Source of the DNA: Archivesica marissinica
Lineage: Eukaryota > Mollusca > Bivalvia > Venerida > Vesicomyidae
Assembly (NCBI GenBank): GCA_014843695.1
Contig: CM026390.1
Coordinates: 59,464,870 to 59,528,869 of the forward strand
Direction: 5' to 3'
Length of the DNA stretch: 64,000 bases
The translations under genes and the position numbers were made by a program. Of this stretch, positions 23,014 to 33,851 are shown one piece after another. Numbering within the stretch: position 1 is the first letter of the stretch; the number at the start of each line of letters is the position of its first letter. Under the pieces are notes generated by a model, which was not told the origin of the DNA, made no database searches, and was given only the letters and a program-made list of their open reading frames with translations.

Positions 23014-23819
23014 AGCGTTATTAAGAGCTCTAGGTATAATATTACTGCAACGAATGTGAATAAAAGATGGGTTTATTTAGTATTAATGTCTAATATAATA
23101 AACTATAGGTTATTACTATGTTCCTGTATGACAATAGAACAAGCATAACAAACACTAGTTATGATATTGATAAAGTTATACAGTGGATTCATGTAGTCAG
23201 GATGGCCGAGTGGTCTAAGGCGACAGACTCAAGGTATACTTGCCTTCATAATGAGTGTTCTGGTCCACGTATGTGGGCGTGGGTTCGAACCCCACTTCTG
23301 ACAAACCTTTTACCCCCTAATAATTTAGATTTCTCTATAATATTTCTCATATTGAATAAGATGGTATATATTCAACAATGGATCACACCTAATGAGTAAC
23401 ATCAGTCGTATGTCCCAAATGTATAGTATGTAATATATATATGGTATATACCTTCATTCTATAATAATTATAAAGACTTTCGTTAACGAAAGAACTTATT
23501 TGAACAATTAAGTTGTATACATGTATGTATATATATATTATTAACAAAGTACAATAAAAGAGTTCAAAAGGGTGGGTCTGTACTGGAAACCCTGGGTAAT
23601 ATTTGGATTTGTAACGAATACAGTTGTATGATAATGGTTTCTTACGGAAGTTGGTGCACCAAGTACTGGTTAACCGCTGGAGCCTGCCCAGGAGAGGTGT
23701 TGCTAGGTAAACTGCCCGACGCTCAAATGGGCGACTTGTATATAAATAAATAAACATAAATAAACAAATGATAATGATTCAAGCCTTCATTTTGAACAGG
23801 GATATGATATTAAGGAGGG
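23014..23819 (+). repeat. Module 5 (leader, tRNA, spacer)
   Basis: Nearly identical to module 4. AAGTTGTATACATG replaces AAGTTATATACATG in the spacer, a change shared with modules 6 and 7. Confidence 0.9.
23196..23303 (+). tRNA. tRNA-Leu(CAA) with intron, module 5 (anticodon-stem change)
   Basis: Full length, but GGCGACAGACTCAAG replaces GGCGCCAGACTCAAG. The first base of the anticodon stem is A instead of C and no longer pairs with G43. It may be functional or an early pseudogene. Confidence 0.85.
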
Positions 23820-24779
23820 CCTGGTATCCTCATTCAGTATCCCAACAGATTGGGGTCCTCATTCAGTACCCCTACATACTGGGGTGCTCATTCAGTACCC
23901 CTACAGATTGGGGTCCTAATTCAGTATCCCAACAGACTGGGATCCTCATTCAGTATCATTCAGTATCCCAACAGACTGGGGTCCTCATTCAGTATCCCTA
24001 CAGATTGGGGTCCTAATTCAGTATCCCAACAGACTGGGGTCCTCATTCAGTACCCCTACAGATTGGGGTCCTAATTCAGTATCCCAACAGACTGGGATCC
24101 TCATTCAGTATCCCTACAGACTGGGATCCTCATTCAGTATCCCTACAGACTGGGATCCTCATTCAGTATCCCACAGACTGGGGTCCTCATTCAGTATCCC
24201 AACGACTGGGATCCTCATTCAGTATCCCACAGACTGGGATCCTCATTCAGTATCCCTACAGACTGGGGTCCTCATTCAGTATCCCTACAGACTGGGATCC
24301 TCATTCAGTATCCCAACAGACTGGGATCCTCATTCAGTATCCCTACGGACTGAGGTCCTAATTCAGTATCCCTACAGACTGGGGTCCTCATTCAGTATCC
24401 CAACAGACTGGGATCCTCATTCAGTATCCCTACGGACTGGGGTCGTCATTCAGTATCACAACAGACTGGGATCCTCATTCAGTATCCCAACGGACTGGGA
24501 TCCTCATTCAGTATCCCTACAGACTGGTGTCCTTATTCAGTATCCAAACAGACTGGGGTCCTCATTCAGTATCCCTACAGACTGGGGTCCTCATTCAGTA
24601 TCCCAACAGACTGGGGTCCTCATTCAGTATCCCTACAGACTGGGGTCCTCATTCAGTATCCCAACAGACTGGGTCCTCATTCAAGATCCCAATGGACTGG
24701 ATTCCTCATTCAGTATCCCAACGGACCGGGATCCTCATTCAGTATCCCTACGGACTGGGATCCTCATTCAGTATCCCTA
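23820..24779 (+). repeat. 29-bp minisatellite, array 5 (~33 copies)
   Basis: Same monomer. It includes a slipped unit (TATCATTCAGTATCCC near 23955) and shortened units near 24165-24235. Confidence 0.95.
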
Positions 24780-25585
24780 GCGTTATTAAGAGCTCTAGGT
24801 ATAATATTACTGCAACGAATGTGAATAAAAGATGGGTTTATTTAGTATTAATGTCTAATATAATAAACTATAGGTTATTACTATGTTCCTGTATGACAAT
24901 AGAACAAGCATAACAAACACTAGTTATGATATTGATAAAGTTATACAGTGGATTCATGTAGTCAGGATGGCCGAGTGGTCTAAGGCGCCAGACTCAAGGT
25001 ATACTTGCCTTCATAATGAGTGTTCTGGTCCACGTATGTGGGCGTGGGTTCGAACCCCACTTCTGACAAACCTTTTACCCCCTAATAATTTAGATTTCTC
25101 TATAATATTTCTCATATTGAATAAGATGGTATATATTCAACAATGGATCACACCTAATGAGTAACATCAGTCGTATGTCCCAAATGTATAGTATGTAATA
25201 TATATATGGTATATACCTTCATTCTATAATAATTATAAAGACTTTCGTTAACGAAAGAACTTATTTGAACAATTAAGTTGTATACATGTATGTATATATA
25301 TATTATTAACAAAGTACAATAAAAGAGTTCAAAAGGGTGGGTCTGTACTGGAAACCCTGGGTAATATTTGGATTTGTAACGAATACAGTTGTATGATAAT
25401 GGTTTCTTACGGAAGTTGGTGCACCAAGTACTGGTTAACCGCTGGAGCCTGCCCAGGAGAGGTGTTGCTAGGTAAACTGCCCGACGCTCAAATGGGCGAC
25501 TTGTATATAAATAAATAAACATAAATAAACAAATGATAATGATTCAAGCCTTCATTTTGAAAAGGGATATGATATTAAGGAGGGC
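24780..25585 (+). repeat. Module 6 (leader, tRNA, spacer)
   Basis: Carries TTTTGAAAAGGGATATG where modules 4 and 5 have TTTTGAACAGGGATATG. The variant is shared only with module 7. Confidence 0.9.
24961..25068 (+). tRNA. tRNA-Leu(CAA) with intron, module 6
   Basis: All arms pair as in module 1; intron GTATACTTGCCTTCATAATG and onward. The A box, B box and downstream TTTT are intact. Likely functional. Confidence 0.95.
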
Positions 25586-26072
25586 CTGGTATCCTCATTC
25601 AGTATCCCAACAGATTGGGGTCCTCATTCAGTACCCCTACATACTGGGGTGCTCATTCAGTACCCCTACAGATTGGGGTCCTAATTCAGTATCCCAACAG
25701 ACTGGGATACTCATTCAGTATCCCTACAGATTGGGGTCCTAATTCAGTATCCCAACAGACTGGGGTCCTCATTCAGTACCCCTACAGATTGGGGTCCTAA
25801 TTCAGTATCCCAACAGACTGGGATCCTCATTCAGTATCCCTACGGACTGGGATCCTCATTCAGTATCCCTACAGACTGGGATCCTCATGCAGTAGTCCTA
25901 CAGACTGAGGTCCTCATTCAGTATCCCTACAGACTGGGGTCCTCATTCAGTATCCCAACAGACTGGGTCCTCATTCAAGATCCCAATGGACTGGATTCCT
26001 CATTCAGTATCCCAACGGACCGGGATCCTCATTCAGTATCCCTACGGACTGGGATCCTCATTCAGTATCCCT
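25586..26072 (+). repeat. 29-bp minisatellite, array 6 (~17 copies)
   Basis: The shortest array. Its start matches the start of array 7 (including GGGATACTCATTCAG) and its end matches array 5, so it looks like a recombinant or internal deletion. Confidence 0.95.
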
Positions 26073-26878
26073 AGCGTTATTAAGAGCTCTAGGTATAATA
26101 TTACTGCAACGAATGTGAATAAAAGATGGGTTTATTTAGTATTAATGTCTAATATAATAAACTATAGGTTATTACTATGTTCCTGTATGACAATAGAACA
26201 AGCATAACAAACACTAGTTATGATATTGATAAAGTTATACAGTGGATTCATGTAGTCAGGATGGCCGAGTGGTCTAAGGCGCCAGACTCAAGGTATACTT
26301 GCCTTCATAATGAGTGTTCTGGTCCACGTATGTGGGCGTGGGTTCGAACCCCACTTCTGACAAACCTTTTACCCCCTAATAATTTAGATTTCTCTATAAT
26401 ATTTCTCATATTGAATAAGATGGTATATATTCAACAATGGATCACACCTAATGAGTAACATCAGTCGTATGTCCCAAATGTATAGTATGTAATATATATA
26501 TGGTATATACCTTCATTCTATAATAATTATAAAGACTTTCGTTAACGAAAGAACTTATTTGAACAATTAAGTTGTATACATGTATGTATATATATATTAT
26601 TAACAAAGTACAATAAAAGAGTTCAAAAGGGTGGGTCTGTACTGGAAACCCTGGGTAATATTTGGATTTGTAACGAATACAGTTGTATGATAATGGTTTC
26701 TTACGGAAGTTGGTGCACCAAGTACTGGTTAACCGCTGGAGCCTGCCCAGGAGAGGTGTTGCTAGGTAAACTGCCCGACGCTCAAATGGGCGACTTGTAT
26801 ATAAATAAATAAACATAAATAAACAAATGATAATGATTCAAGCCTTCATTTTGAAAAGGGATATGATATTAAGGAGGG
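26073..26878 (+). repeat. Module 7 (leader, tRNA, spacer)
   Basis: Essentially identical to module 6, including TTTTGAAAAGGGATATG. Confidence 0.9.
26255..26362 (+). tRNA. tRNA-Leu(CAA) with intron, module 7
   Basis: Matches the module 6 gene across acceptor, D, anticodon, variable and T arms, with a TTTT terminator after it. Likely functional. Confidence 0.95.
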
Positions 26879-27967
26879 CCTGGTATCCTCATTCAGTATC
26901 CCAACAGATTGGGGTCCTCATTCAGTACCCCTACATACTGGGGTGCTCATTCAGTACCCCTACAGATTGGGGTCCTAATTCAGTATCCCAACAGACTGGG
27001 ATACTCATTCAGTATCCCTACAGATTGGGGTCCTAATTCAGTATCCCAACAGACTGGGGTCCTCATTCAGTACCCCTACAGATTGGGGTCCTAATTCAGT
27101 ATCCCAACAGACTGGGATCCTCATTCAGTATCCCTACGGACTGGGATCCTCATTCAGTATCCCTACAGACTGGGATCCTCATGCAGTAGTCCTACAGACT
27201 GAGGTCCTCATTCAGTATCCCTACAGACTGGGATCCTCATTCAGTATCCCAACAGACTGGGATCCTCATTCAGTATCCCTACGGACTGAGGTCCTAATTC
27301 AGTATCCCTACAGACTGGGATCCTCATTCAGTATCCCTACGGACTGGGATCGTCATTCAGTATCCCAACAGACTGGGGTCCTAATTCAGTATCCCAACAT
27401 ACTGGGATCCTCATTCAGTATCCCTACGGACTGGGATCCTCATTCAGTATCCTTACAGACTGGGATCCTCATTCAGTATCCCTACAGACTGGGGTCCTCA
27501 TTCAGTATTCCTACGGACTGGGATCCTCATTCAGTATCTCTACAGACTGGGATCCTCATTCAGTAGTCCTACAGACTGGGGTCCTCATTCAGTATCCCAA
27601 CAGACTGGGATCCTCATTCCGTATCCCTTCGGACTGGGGTCCTCATTCAGTTTCCCAACCGACTGGGATCCTCATTCAGTATCCCAACGGACTGGGATCC
27701 TCATTCAGTATCCCAACGGACTGGGGTCCTCATTCAGTATCCCAATGGACTGGGATCTTCATTCAGTATCCCAACAGACTGGGATCCTCATTCAGTATCC
27801 CAACAGACTGGGATCCTCATTCAGTATCACAATAGACTGGAGTCCTCATTCAATATCCCAACGAACTGGTATATTCATTTAGTAACCCAACGGACTGGGG
27901 TCCACATACAGTATCCCAACGGATTGGGAAACCTCATTCAGTCTCCCAACGGACTGGAATCCTCATT
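26879..27967 (+). repeat. 29-bp minisatellite, array 7 (~37 copies)
   Basis: The last plus-strand array. Units become more diverged towards the right edge (27830-27967), as expected where unequal exchange no longer homogenises. No further tRNA follows. Confidence 0.95.
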
Positions 27968-28114
27968 GTCAAACATAATCATATGCTTAAGAAATAAAAA
28001 TGATTTTAATATGTGCTTTAATAAGTTATCTACCTAAAGTAAGTAAAGTAAATATATTTGGACAGTTTTAATAATAATTCCTTTGATTCAGCTATTAAAA
28101 CGGTGGTCATTTTT

Positions 28115-28134
28115 CATTCAGTGTCCCAACGGAC
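28115..28134 (+). repeat. Isolated 29-mer fragment
   Basis: CATTCAGTGTCCCAACGGAC lies about 150 bases beyond the array end, separated by unrelated AT-rich sequence. Confidence 0.7.
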
Positions 28135-28191
28135 ATACTGAAGCAGCAAGTGCTGCTATATACAGGATCACACTGCATGAACTACAGAACG

Positions 28192-28423
28192 GTGTGGAAG
28201 TCGTGATAGCGCAGAGGATGCGCGTTCGCTTCAGGTGCGAAAGGTCCGGAGTTCGAGCCACGCTGGAGCCGTTACGATTGTGCCCTTTGGCAAGGCATTT
28301 AAATTGCACGTTGCCTCTTCTCTCCCCCTCGTGGCGATGGATTCAATCAGGAATGAGGGCTCGAGAGTGATTAATATAAGTTGTAAGACCTTGTTTCGCA
28401 ATCAAATTAAATTTGTATAAACT
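28192..28423 (+). mobile_element. SINE family A, full length
   Basis: Head with ATAGCGCAG and GGAGTTCGAGCC, then the standard body and tail. A 12-base target duplication AACTACAGAACG flanks it (28180-28191, 28424-28435). Confidence 0.92.
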
Positions 28424-28599
28424 AACTACAGAACGCAATTCCATTCCAACTTTTATTATTTTCGGATTTTTACAAACAAATAACATTAGCATTATAGCTA
28501 TTTACAGACATGCTATAAATAAACAATGCTTAACGTAATAGTCAAAGACATTATTATAAATTCCAACACGACCCAGCTAATAGCATACAAACTTGTAGA

Positions 28600-29330
28600 G
28601 TAAAATCTACGATGATGATGTACGTTTTATTTAAAGTCGCCACCGCATAAATGCATTTGGGCGACTGTATTCTCTAAGTTGTTTAGATCCTAAGGTGATT
28701 CGTTCTTCTGTGCTGGTTGTTCAATGATGATTATGTGTTCTATGGTGATTATGTCCATCTTCTACGATGATTACTCCTATTCTTCTACGGTGATTATTTC
28801 GGTATTCTTTGATGATTCTTCTTCTATGAGGCTTATGTAGACATCCTCTGGTGGCTACTCCTTTCTGTGCCAGGGTGACAAGACCTGGTCTGTACGTGGT
28901 CCTTTGTAGGGCCACCCTCCTCACTGTTGGTTACCCCGCAGCAGCATTAATACGGATCTGACAGTTAAACATCTGGTCGTCGATTGTCGCAAACATACAT
29001 AAGATATTCGTGCAATGGCAAAGTGGATGCCTCGGCCGTTGCCGCTCCCTCAGGTCCACCGTCTCGTCCATCCGCCGGAGAAGAAAGGTCGAAATAAACC
29101 AGCGAAGCTAGTAGAGACGGTGGATCTGTCCTGATGTGCCACGGCCGTGGATCCACATGCTGGCGAACGAACGTCCCCTTAATGCAAGATCGACAACCAG
29201 AAGATCCCAGAATCCTACGCTGCTGCTGCGGGATGTGCACCGGTCACGACGTGCACGTCGTGAGGAGATCGACAGGCTAAAATCTACGTCGGGTTATTCT
29301 GCTATTTACCTACCTTGAACTATGATGCGC
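28600..29330. other. GC-richer unassigned segment
   Basis: Richer in G+C and CpG than its surroundings from about 28850. Short frames occur on both strands (28721-28924 and 28965-29240 on minus), but without recognised domains. 28735-28835 holds imperfect GATGATT/CTTCTA repetition. It could be a decayed gene exon, a CpG-rich promoter or an old element. Confidence 0.3.
29244..29263. repeat. 20-bp perfect palindrome
   Basis: TCACGACGTGCACGTCGTGA is its own reverse complement. It contains GTGCAC and two ACGT cores and could be a dimeric protein-binding site. Confidence 0.9.
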
Positions 29331-29720
29331 GCGCACCGTGTTTTGGCTATTCCATTTATACAATACGTGTAAAGTTTTATGAATGAAAGTCACGTGATGT
29401 TTGTAAATACTACCGTGGGAATTCGCGGAAGTGAGCTACTTTTAGAATCAGATAATCTCTTGTCCGTCTTGTTTTTCTGTTAAGTAACGTTTCAGTTACT
29501 ATTCTGTACAGTTTTATTTGACAAAATAAATACAAGTATTGATCAGTTACAACTTTTGTTCATTTATGCACTAGATTGATATTTTCCATAAAAAATAACG
29601 TCATCACCCCTTACGCGGGAGGACATTTCGAAAGCCAAATGCAGCGGAGTACCACAGCGTTTGAAGAAAATACTCCTTTGATTCTCTTCTAAAATTATTA
29701 GAAGTAAGTCGTGTTAGAAT

Positions 29721-29844
29721 CGAAATAATAAGTAACAACCGTGGTATATTTGTCCTTCGTGATATATTTCTACGCATAAGAACTTCAACCTCGGAGTATT
29801 CTGCGATATACCACGGTTGATACTTATTATTTCGTAATTATAAT
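29721..29844. repeat. Long hairpin: 29-bp arms, 66-base loop
   Basis: 29721-29749 (starts CGAAATAATAAGTA, ends GTGGTATAT) is the reverse complement of 29816-29844 with one mismatch. It may be a foldback element or a hairpin RNA. Confidence 0.9.
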
Positions 29845-29932
29845 CAATAAAATAAGATCAACATTCATTATGTGTCATTAAAACTGATTTATGTGTTAAT
29901 ATACATATTAAGATCATTGACCATGCATGGTA

Positions 29933-30224
29933 CAGACGGATATGTAGTTCAGTGGTAACACGCTGGACTGGTAATCCAGGGATCACAGGTTCGATCCCCC
30001 GTCTGACCCTAATAAAATTAACAGTCTTTTAGATGGGACGTTAAAACGAGGTATTGTGTCGATGCTGTACACCGTGTAAGTAAAAGAACCAGAGGAGACT
30101 CTGGAATGGGTCTCTCTCTCTGTATCATTGCACTATCCTCCACACATCTAAAATTACTAATCTCTTCAGGAGGCGTCGCTGATATGGGCAACCGGTAGAG
30201 ACGATAAATAAACGGAAACACAAA
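29933..30224 (+). mobile_element. SINE family C, full length
   Basis: The head resembles tRNA-Thr(GGT): AGTTCAGTGG (A box), CTGGACTGGTAATCCAG (anticodon arm), GGTTCGATCCC (B box). The body and AATAAACG tail follow. The target duplication CATGCATGGTA is at 29922-29932 and 30225-30235. Confidence 0.92.
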
Positions 30225-30235
30225 CATGCATGGTA

Positions 30236-30480
30236 GTCCGCCGCTGTGGTCGAGTGGTTACGGTCGCTGATTTGTATACCACTGTAACCTATCATCACTG
30301 ATGGTTTCGGGTTCGAGCCCCGCTCAGACCGTGTCTCAATTATACGAACACTTTGGCCGTTTCTTACGGAGGTTGATGTACCAAGTACTGGTTAAGCGCT
30401 AGAGCCCAGGAAAGATGTTATTGGGTAAACATCCCGCCGGAGCCCAAAATGACGCTGATGCACACTACCACACATGCGAG
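30236..30480 (+). mobile_element. SINE family D, second copy
   Basis: It starts directly at the end of the preceding SINE's target duplication. Head GTCGAGTGGTTACGGTCGC and GGGTTCGAGCCCCGC; body TTTCTTACGGAGGTTG and AGTACTGGTTAAGCG. Confidence 0.88.
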
Positions 30481-30986
30481 CATTCATGTAGGTCACATCC
30501 ATAGTTCAAAACCAAACAGTTCATATGCTCTATCTGTTATGAAAGCGCTATATCTTGCCCAAAAACTACATCATTTAGCCAGGGCGATCGATTACAGCCT
30601 ACAGTGAACTTAACTGCTGACCAGCCGGCTACGGCAGGACCGAAAAGGAGCAAAATACGGTCACACTCATAAAGACACTGACACAATTTAATGACTACCA
30701 CCTTCTGAACAAACATGATCCAGTCACCATGCGTGGGCAACGCTCTGGATGTAACATATCGAATGTCCATATATTACATGAAGCTGCAGATGGCACCATC
30801 ACCAATCATCTCACGTTGAGAAGCAGTCCATGAGTCTGTGTTTCCAATTACTATGTAGAAATATCATCCAGCAACGTGTAACAGTGTGATAAACGAGTAC
30901 TTCTCTTCACCACAAGTTGTATGAGGATCTTGAGGGCATGAAGCTGGTTACCTCGCTGCTGTAGAGCTGATCGTGTCGATGCGTAC

Positions 30987-31574
30987 CACATATATACTAG
31001 AGGACATAGAAAACGCACACCTACATTATATACTAGAGGACATAGAAAACGCACGCCTACATTATATACTAGAGGACATAGAAAACGCACACATACATTA
31101 TATACTAGAGGACATAGAAAACGCACGCCTACATTATATACTAGAGGACATAGAAAACGCACACCTACATTATATACTAGAGGACATAGAAAACGCACAC
31201 CTACATTATATACTAGAGGACATAGAAAACGCACACCTACATTATATACTAGAGGACATAGAAAACGCACACCTACATTATATACTAGAGGACATAGAAA
31301 AAGCACACCTACATTATATACTAGAGGACATAGAAAACGCACACCTACATTATATACTAGAGGACATAGAAAACGCACACCTACATTATATACTAGAGGA
31401 CATAGAAAATGCACGCCTACATTATATACTAGAGGACATAGAAAACGCACACCTACATTATATACTAGAGGACATAGAAAACGCACACCTACATTATATA
31501 CTAGAGGACATAGAAAACGCACACCTACATTATATACTAGAGGACATAGAAAACGCACACCTACATTATATGAT
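30987..31574. repeat. 36-bp satellite I (~16 copies)
   Basis: The monomer contains ACTAGAGGACATAGAAAACG and CACACCTACATTATAT. Units differ only by scattered A/G changes, so the array is young or homogenised. The monomer is stop-free in one frame on each strand, giving frames of about 200 codons both ways; I do not call these genes. Confidence 0.95.
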
Positions 31575-31721
31575 TATTATTACATGAAAACGAAATACGA
31601 AGGATTCCATCAAAGATATATCGCATCTTTATTAACAAAGCACAAACTGAACAACTAAAAATGTTTAAAACTATGTATTTATATAGTTATTGTTTTTCAT
31701 GTAAAAACACACTTATTCGAA

Positions 31722-31747
31722 GTGTGCGTTTTCTATGTCCTCTAGTA
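31722..31747 (-). repeat. Single inverted monomer of 36-bp satellite I
   Basis: GTGTGCGTTTTCTATGTCCT followed by CTAGTA is the reverse complement of the satellite unit, 148 bases past the array end. Confidence 0.88.
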
Positions 31748-32840
31748 CATAAAAGTGACGTGGCTTTCTGCTATATCGATGCATATTGAAATACTAATGC
31801 AACGGTTACCATGACTACATTTACACGCATTCCCTCTGGTAGTTATGGCATTTCAGCTTATATGTAATATCATGGAACAAATGAATGTAGTGCAAAGAAT
31901 AATCATCAACACTCCCAATACAATTATACTTAGTGTAGCTATTTAGTACGTATCTCTCGAATGCAGTAGCGTTGCTGCTATCTGACAGAATGACTGCAGG
32001 AAAACGTAGATCTAAGCTTGAAATATCGACCAATGCGATAACGGTATATTTCTCGCATTGCATTGAACAGTTATGTATCCTGTTTGTAAATATCTTAATA
32101 ATTTCAAGTGTCAAAAGCAGACTTTGTTCACGCTGTATATCAGACCTCGTCCCAACATCCTCTCACAGGAAAATACCAAGGGAGGCTAGAAGGAAATCCA
32201 ATTTCCAAGCGAACAATTCGTTCTGACAACTGAATGTCTAGATAAATGTGTGTGATTTCCATACAAGACTTTGTTCAGAATAAATATAACACATATATTC
32301 TTAAAATTGCTATGGTAGACGGGCTGAAATGCCGTAAACAAGATCGTTCTGACACTTTCACATATATCTTATTTTTTTATTGGGTAGTAAAACCTATAGA
32401 AAATCTTGAGGGAAATTAACGGCGACAGATTGCTACGCTTACTTACTTTTTCTTCTAAGCATGCCCATGGCTCTGACAGTTTGCTTAATATGTTTGTCTG
32501 AACGAAACATAAAATGATGGAAAAGAATCTCTTTATTTCTTGCCAGCTTCACATCAATCAAGATACACATATTTCATCCCCTGATCCACACGCTAAATGG
32601 CTGTTTTAATTATGACAGTACTTTGTCATTTACTCTATTCGGCTGCCATGGATACCACCGTTCAGCCACCTACAGAATCTGACTCTTGACTTCAGACATA
32701 CTCTGCGTCATGAATGCCATTTGTATGTAGTAATACATATATAAAAATAGAAAGAGTAAAGGCAGTAGTATGCAGTCTCAGCTTCAGGCGCTATTCTATT
32801 CACGTTATGCCAATGCTCTAAGTCATCGTTGCTGTTACTG
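31748..32840. other. No gene seen
   Basis: AT-rich. Overlapping short frames at 31821-32226 on both strands carry no motif. No repeat recognised. Confidence 0.45.
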
Positions 32841-32850
32841 GAACTTCCAT

Positions 32851-33098
32851 CTTGATTAAACTTTATTTATTTTATACAACGATTGCGAAGCAAGTTTTAG
32901 CAACTTATATTAATCACTTTCGTTGGCGCGGATGAAAGCGTGCATGTGGCCATTCGTATGGGAGGAAACCGGAGTACCCGGAGAAAACCCACCTGTCCGA
33001 TCTGGCAACCACTGTACCATCTCACATACTTCACGATCCGAGGATCGAACCCAGATTATATTGGTGAGAAGCGAGCGCGCTAACTACTGCACTAATCG
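32851..33098 (-). mobile_element. SINE family B, full length
   Basis: On the minus strand the head reads TTAGCGCGCTCGCTTCTCAC and GGGTTCGATCC, then TTTTCTCCGGGTACTCCGG. The tail GATTAATATAAGTTG plus TTCGCAATCG is shared with SINE A. The flanks GAACTTCCAT and GAAGTTCCAT (32841-32850, 33099-33108) are a one-mismatch target duplication. Confidence 0.87.
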
Positions 33099-33113
33099 GA
33101 AGTTCCATTAGAT

Positions 33114-33364
33114 GTGTGTGTGTGTTTTACGTTTATTTATCGTCGCTACCGGTTGCCCATATGAGCGACGCCTCCTGAAGAGATTAGTTATTTTAGATTT
33201 TGGCGGATAGTGCATGATACAGACAGAGACCCATATCAGAATATCCTCTGGTTCTTTTACGTGCACGTTGTAAAGCACCGACACGAGACCTCGTTTAATG
33301 TCCCATCTGAAAGACTGTTAATTGTATTAGGGTCAGACGGGGGATCGAACCTGCGATCCCTGCA
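33114..33364 (-). mobile_element. SINE family C, head truncated
   Basis: Minus-strand copy with CACGTAAAAGAACCAGAGG-like and GGGCAACCGGTAGCGACG segments, cut within the B-box region. ATTAGAT at 33107-33113 and 33365-33371 is a probable duplication. Confidence 0.85.
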
Positions 33365-33404
33365 ATTAGATCAGCTGTGTGCTTGTATATATATATATAA
33401 ATTG

Positions 33405-33715
33405 AAGACATGCTTGTATTCAGTGTAATACTGCCATCATATATGTTCTTGTATGTACACACGTGTAATACCATCGTCCGTGGTCCAGTGGTAGAGCGTC
33501 GGATTTGGAATCGAGCGGTCCCGGGTTCGATACTCGGTCAAGCCACGTATGTAGTGTCATTGAGCAAAGCACCTCACACACATTGCTTAGTACTGGTTAA
33601 CCACTTAGGTCGGCTAAGCCTGCCCGGGAAAACATGTCTAGGTCCCCGCGAGGGGTTTGACATTAATGGAACATACATATAGACAATACAATCTGGAAGG
33701 ATTCTGATTGGTCGC
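33405..33715 (+). repeat. Interspersed repeat interrupted by a SINE
   Basis: The halves 33405-33471 and 33684-33715 together match the uninterrupted copy at 10697-10800. Confidence 0.7.
33472..33683 (+). mobile_element. SINE family E
   Basis: The tRNA-like head has GTGGTCCAGTGGTAGAGCG (A box) and CCGGGTTCGATACTCGG (B box). The body contains AGTACTGGTTAACCAC and a GC-rich GGTCCCCGCGAGGGG hairpin. AATAC on both sides may be a short duplication. Confidence 0.8.
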
Positions 33716-33851
33716 GGCATGACAGCTTGCTAGTTGTGTAATCCCCGAGAGTTTGAAAGAGCTTGTTGCATCGTATCTCATGGTAACAGTATTAAATAAT
33801 CATAGGTCCTACTTATGTATGCATATACAATCATCACATATATTGGGTATA

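Larger units (their letters stand above)
11440..27967 (+). repeat. Composite higher-order repeat: tRNA-Leu module plus 29-bp minisatellite, seven rounds
   Basis: Each round runs leader (ends AAACACTAGTTATGATAT), tRNA-Leu(CAA), spacer with a SINE-D-like segment, AAGGAGGGCCTGG, 29-bp array, then the next leader. The last four non-array modules (21199-22004, 23014-23819, 24780-25585, 26073-26878) are about 806 bases each and nearly identical. The first three are more diverged. Rounds differ mostly in array length. Confidence 0.9.

Noticed and set aside
21573..26816. Recurrent 122-codon minus-strand frame in each tRNA module
   Set aside because: Identity reflects recent duplication of the module; the frame crosses SINE-derived and AT-rich spacer sequence and degrades in modules 1-3.
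12361..27967. CRISPR-like appearance (29-base repeats)
   Set aside because: Units are directly adjacent with no unique spacers, and the context is a eukaryotic genome.
28083..28420. Overlapping 61-95-codon frames on both strands
   Set aside because: They coincide with a SINE A copy that has a clear target duplication.
29933..30005. A genuine tRNA-Thr gene
   Set aside because: The head resembles tRNA-Thr(GGT) but lacks a paired acceptor stem, runs into a conserved SINE body and has a target duplication.
30851..31587. YILEDIENAHLH and YNVGVRFLCPLV repeat proteins on opposite strands
   Set aside because: Twelve-codon stop-free units occur by chance in more than half of cases; mutual overlap argues against coding.
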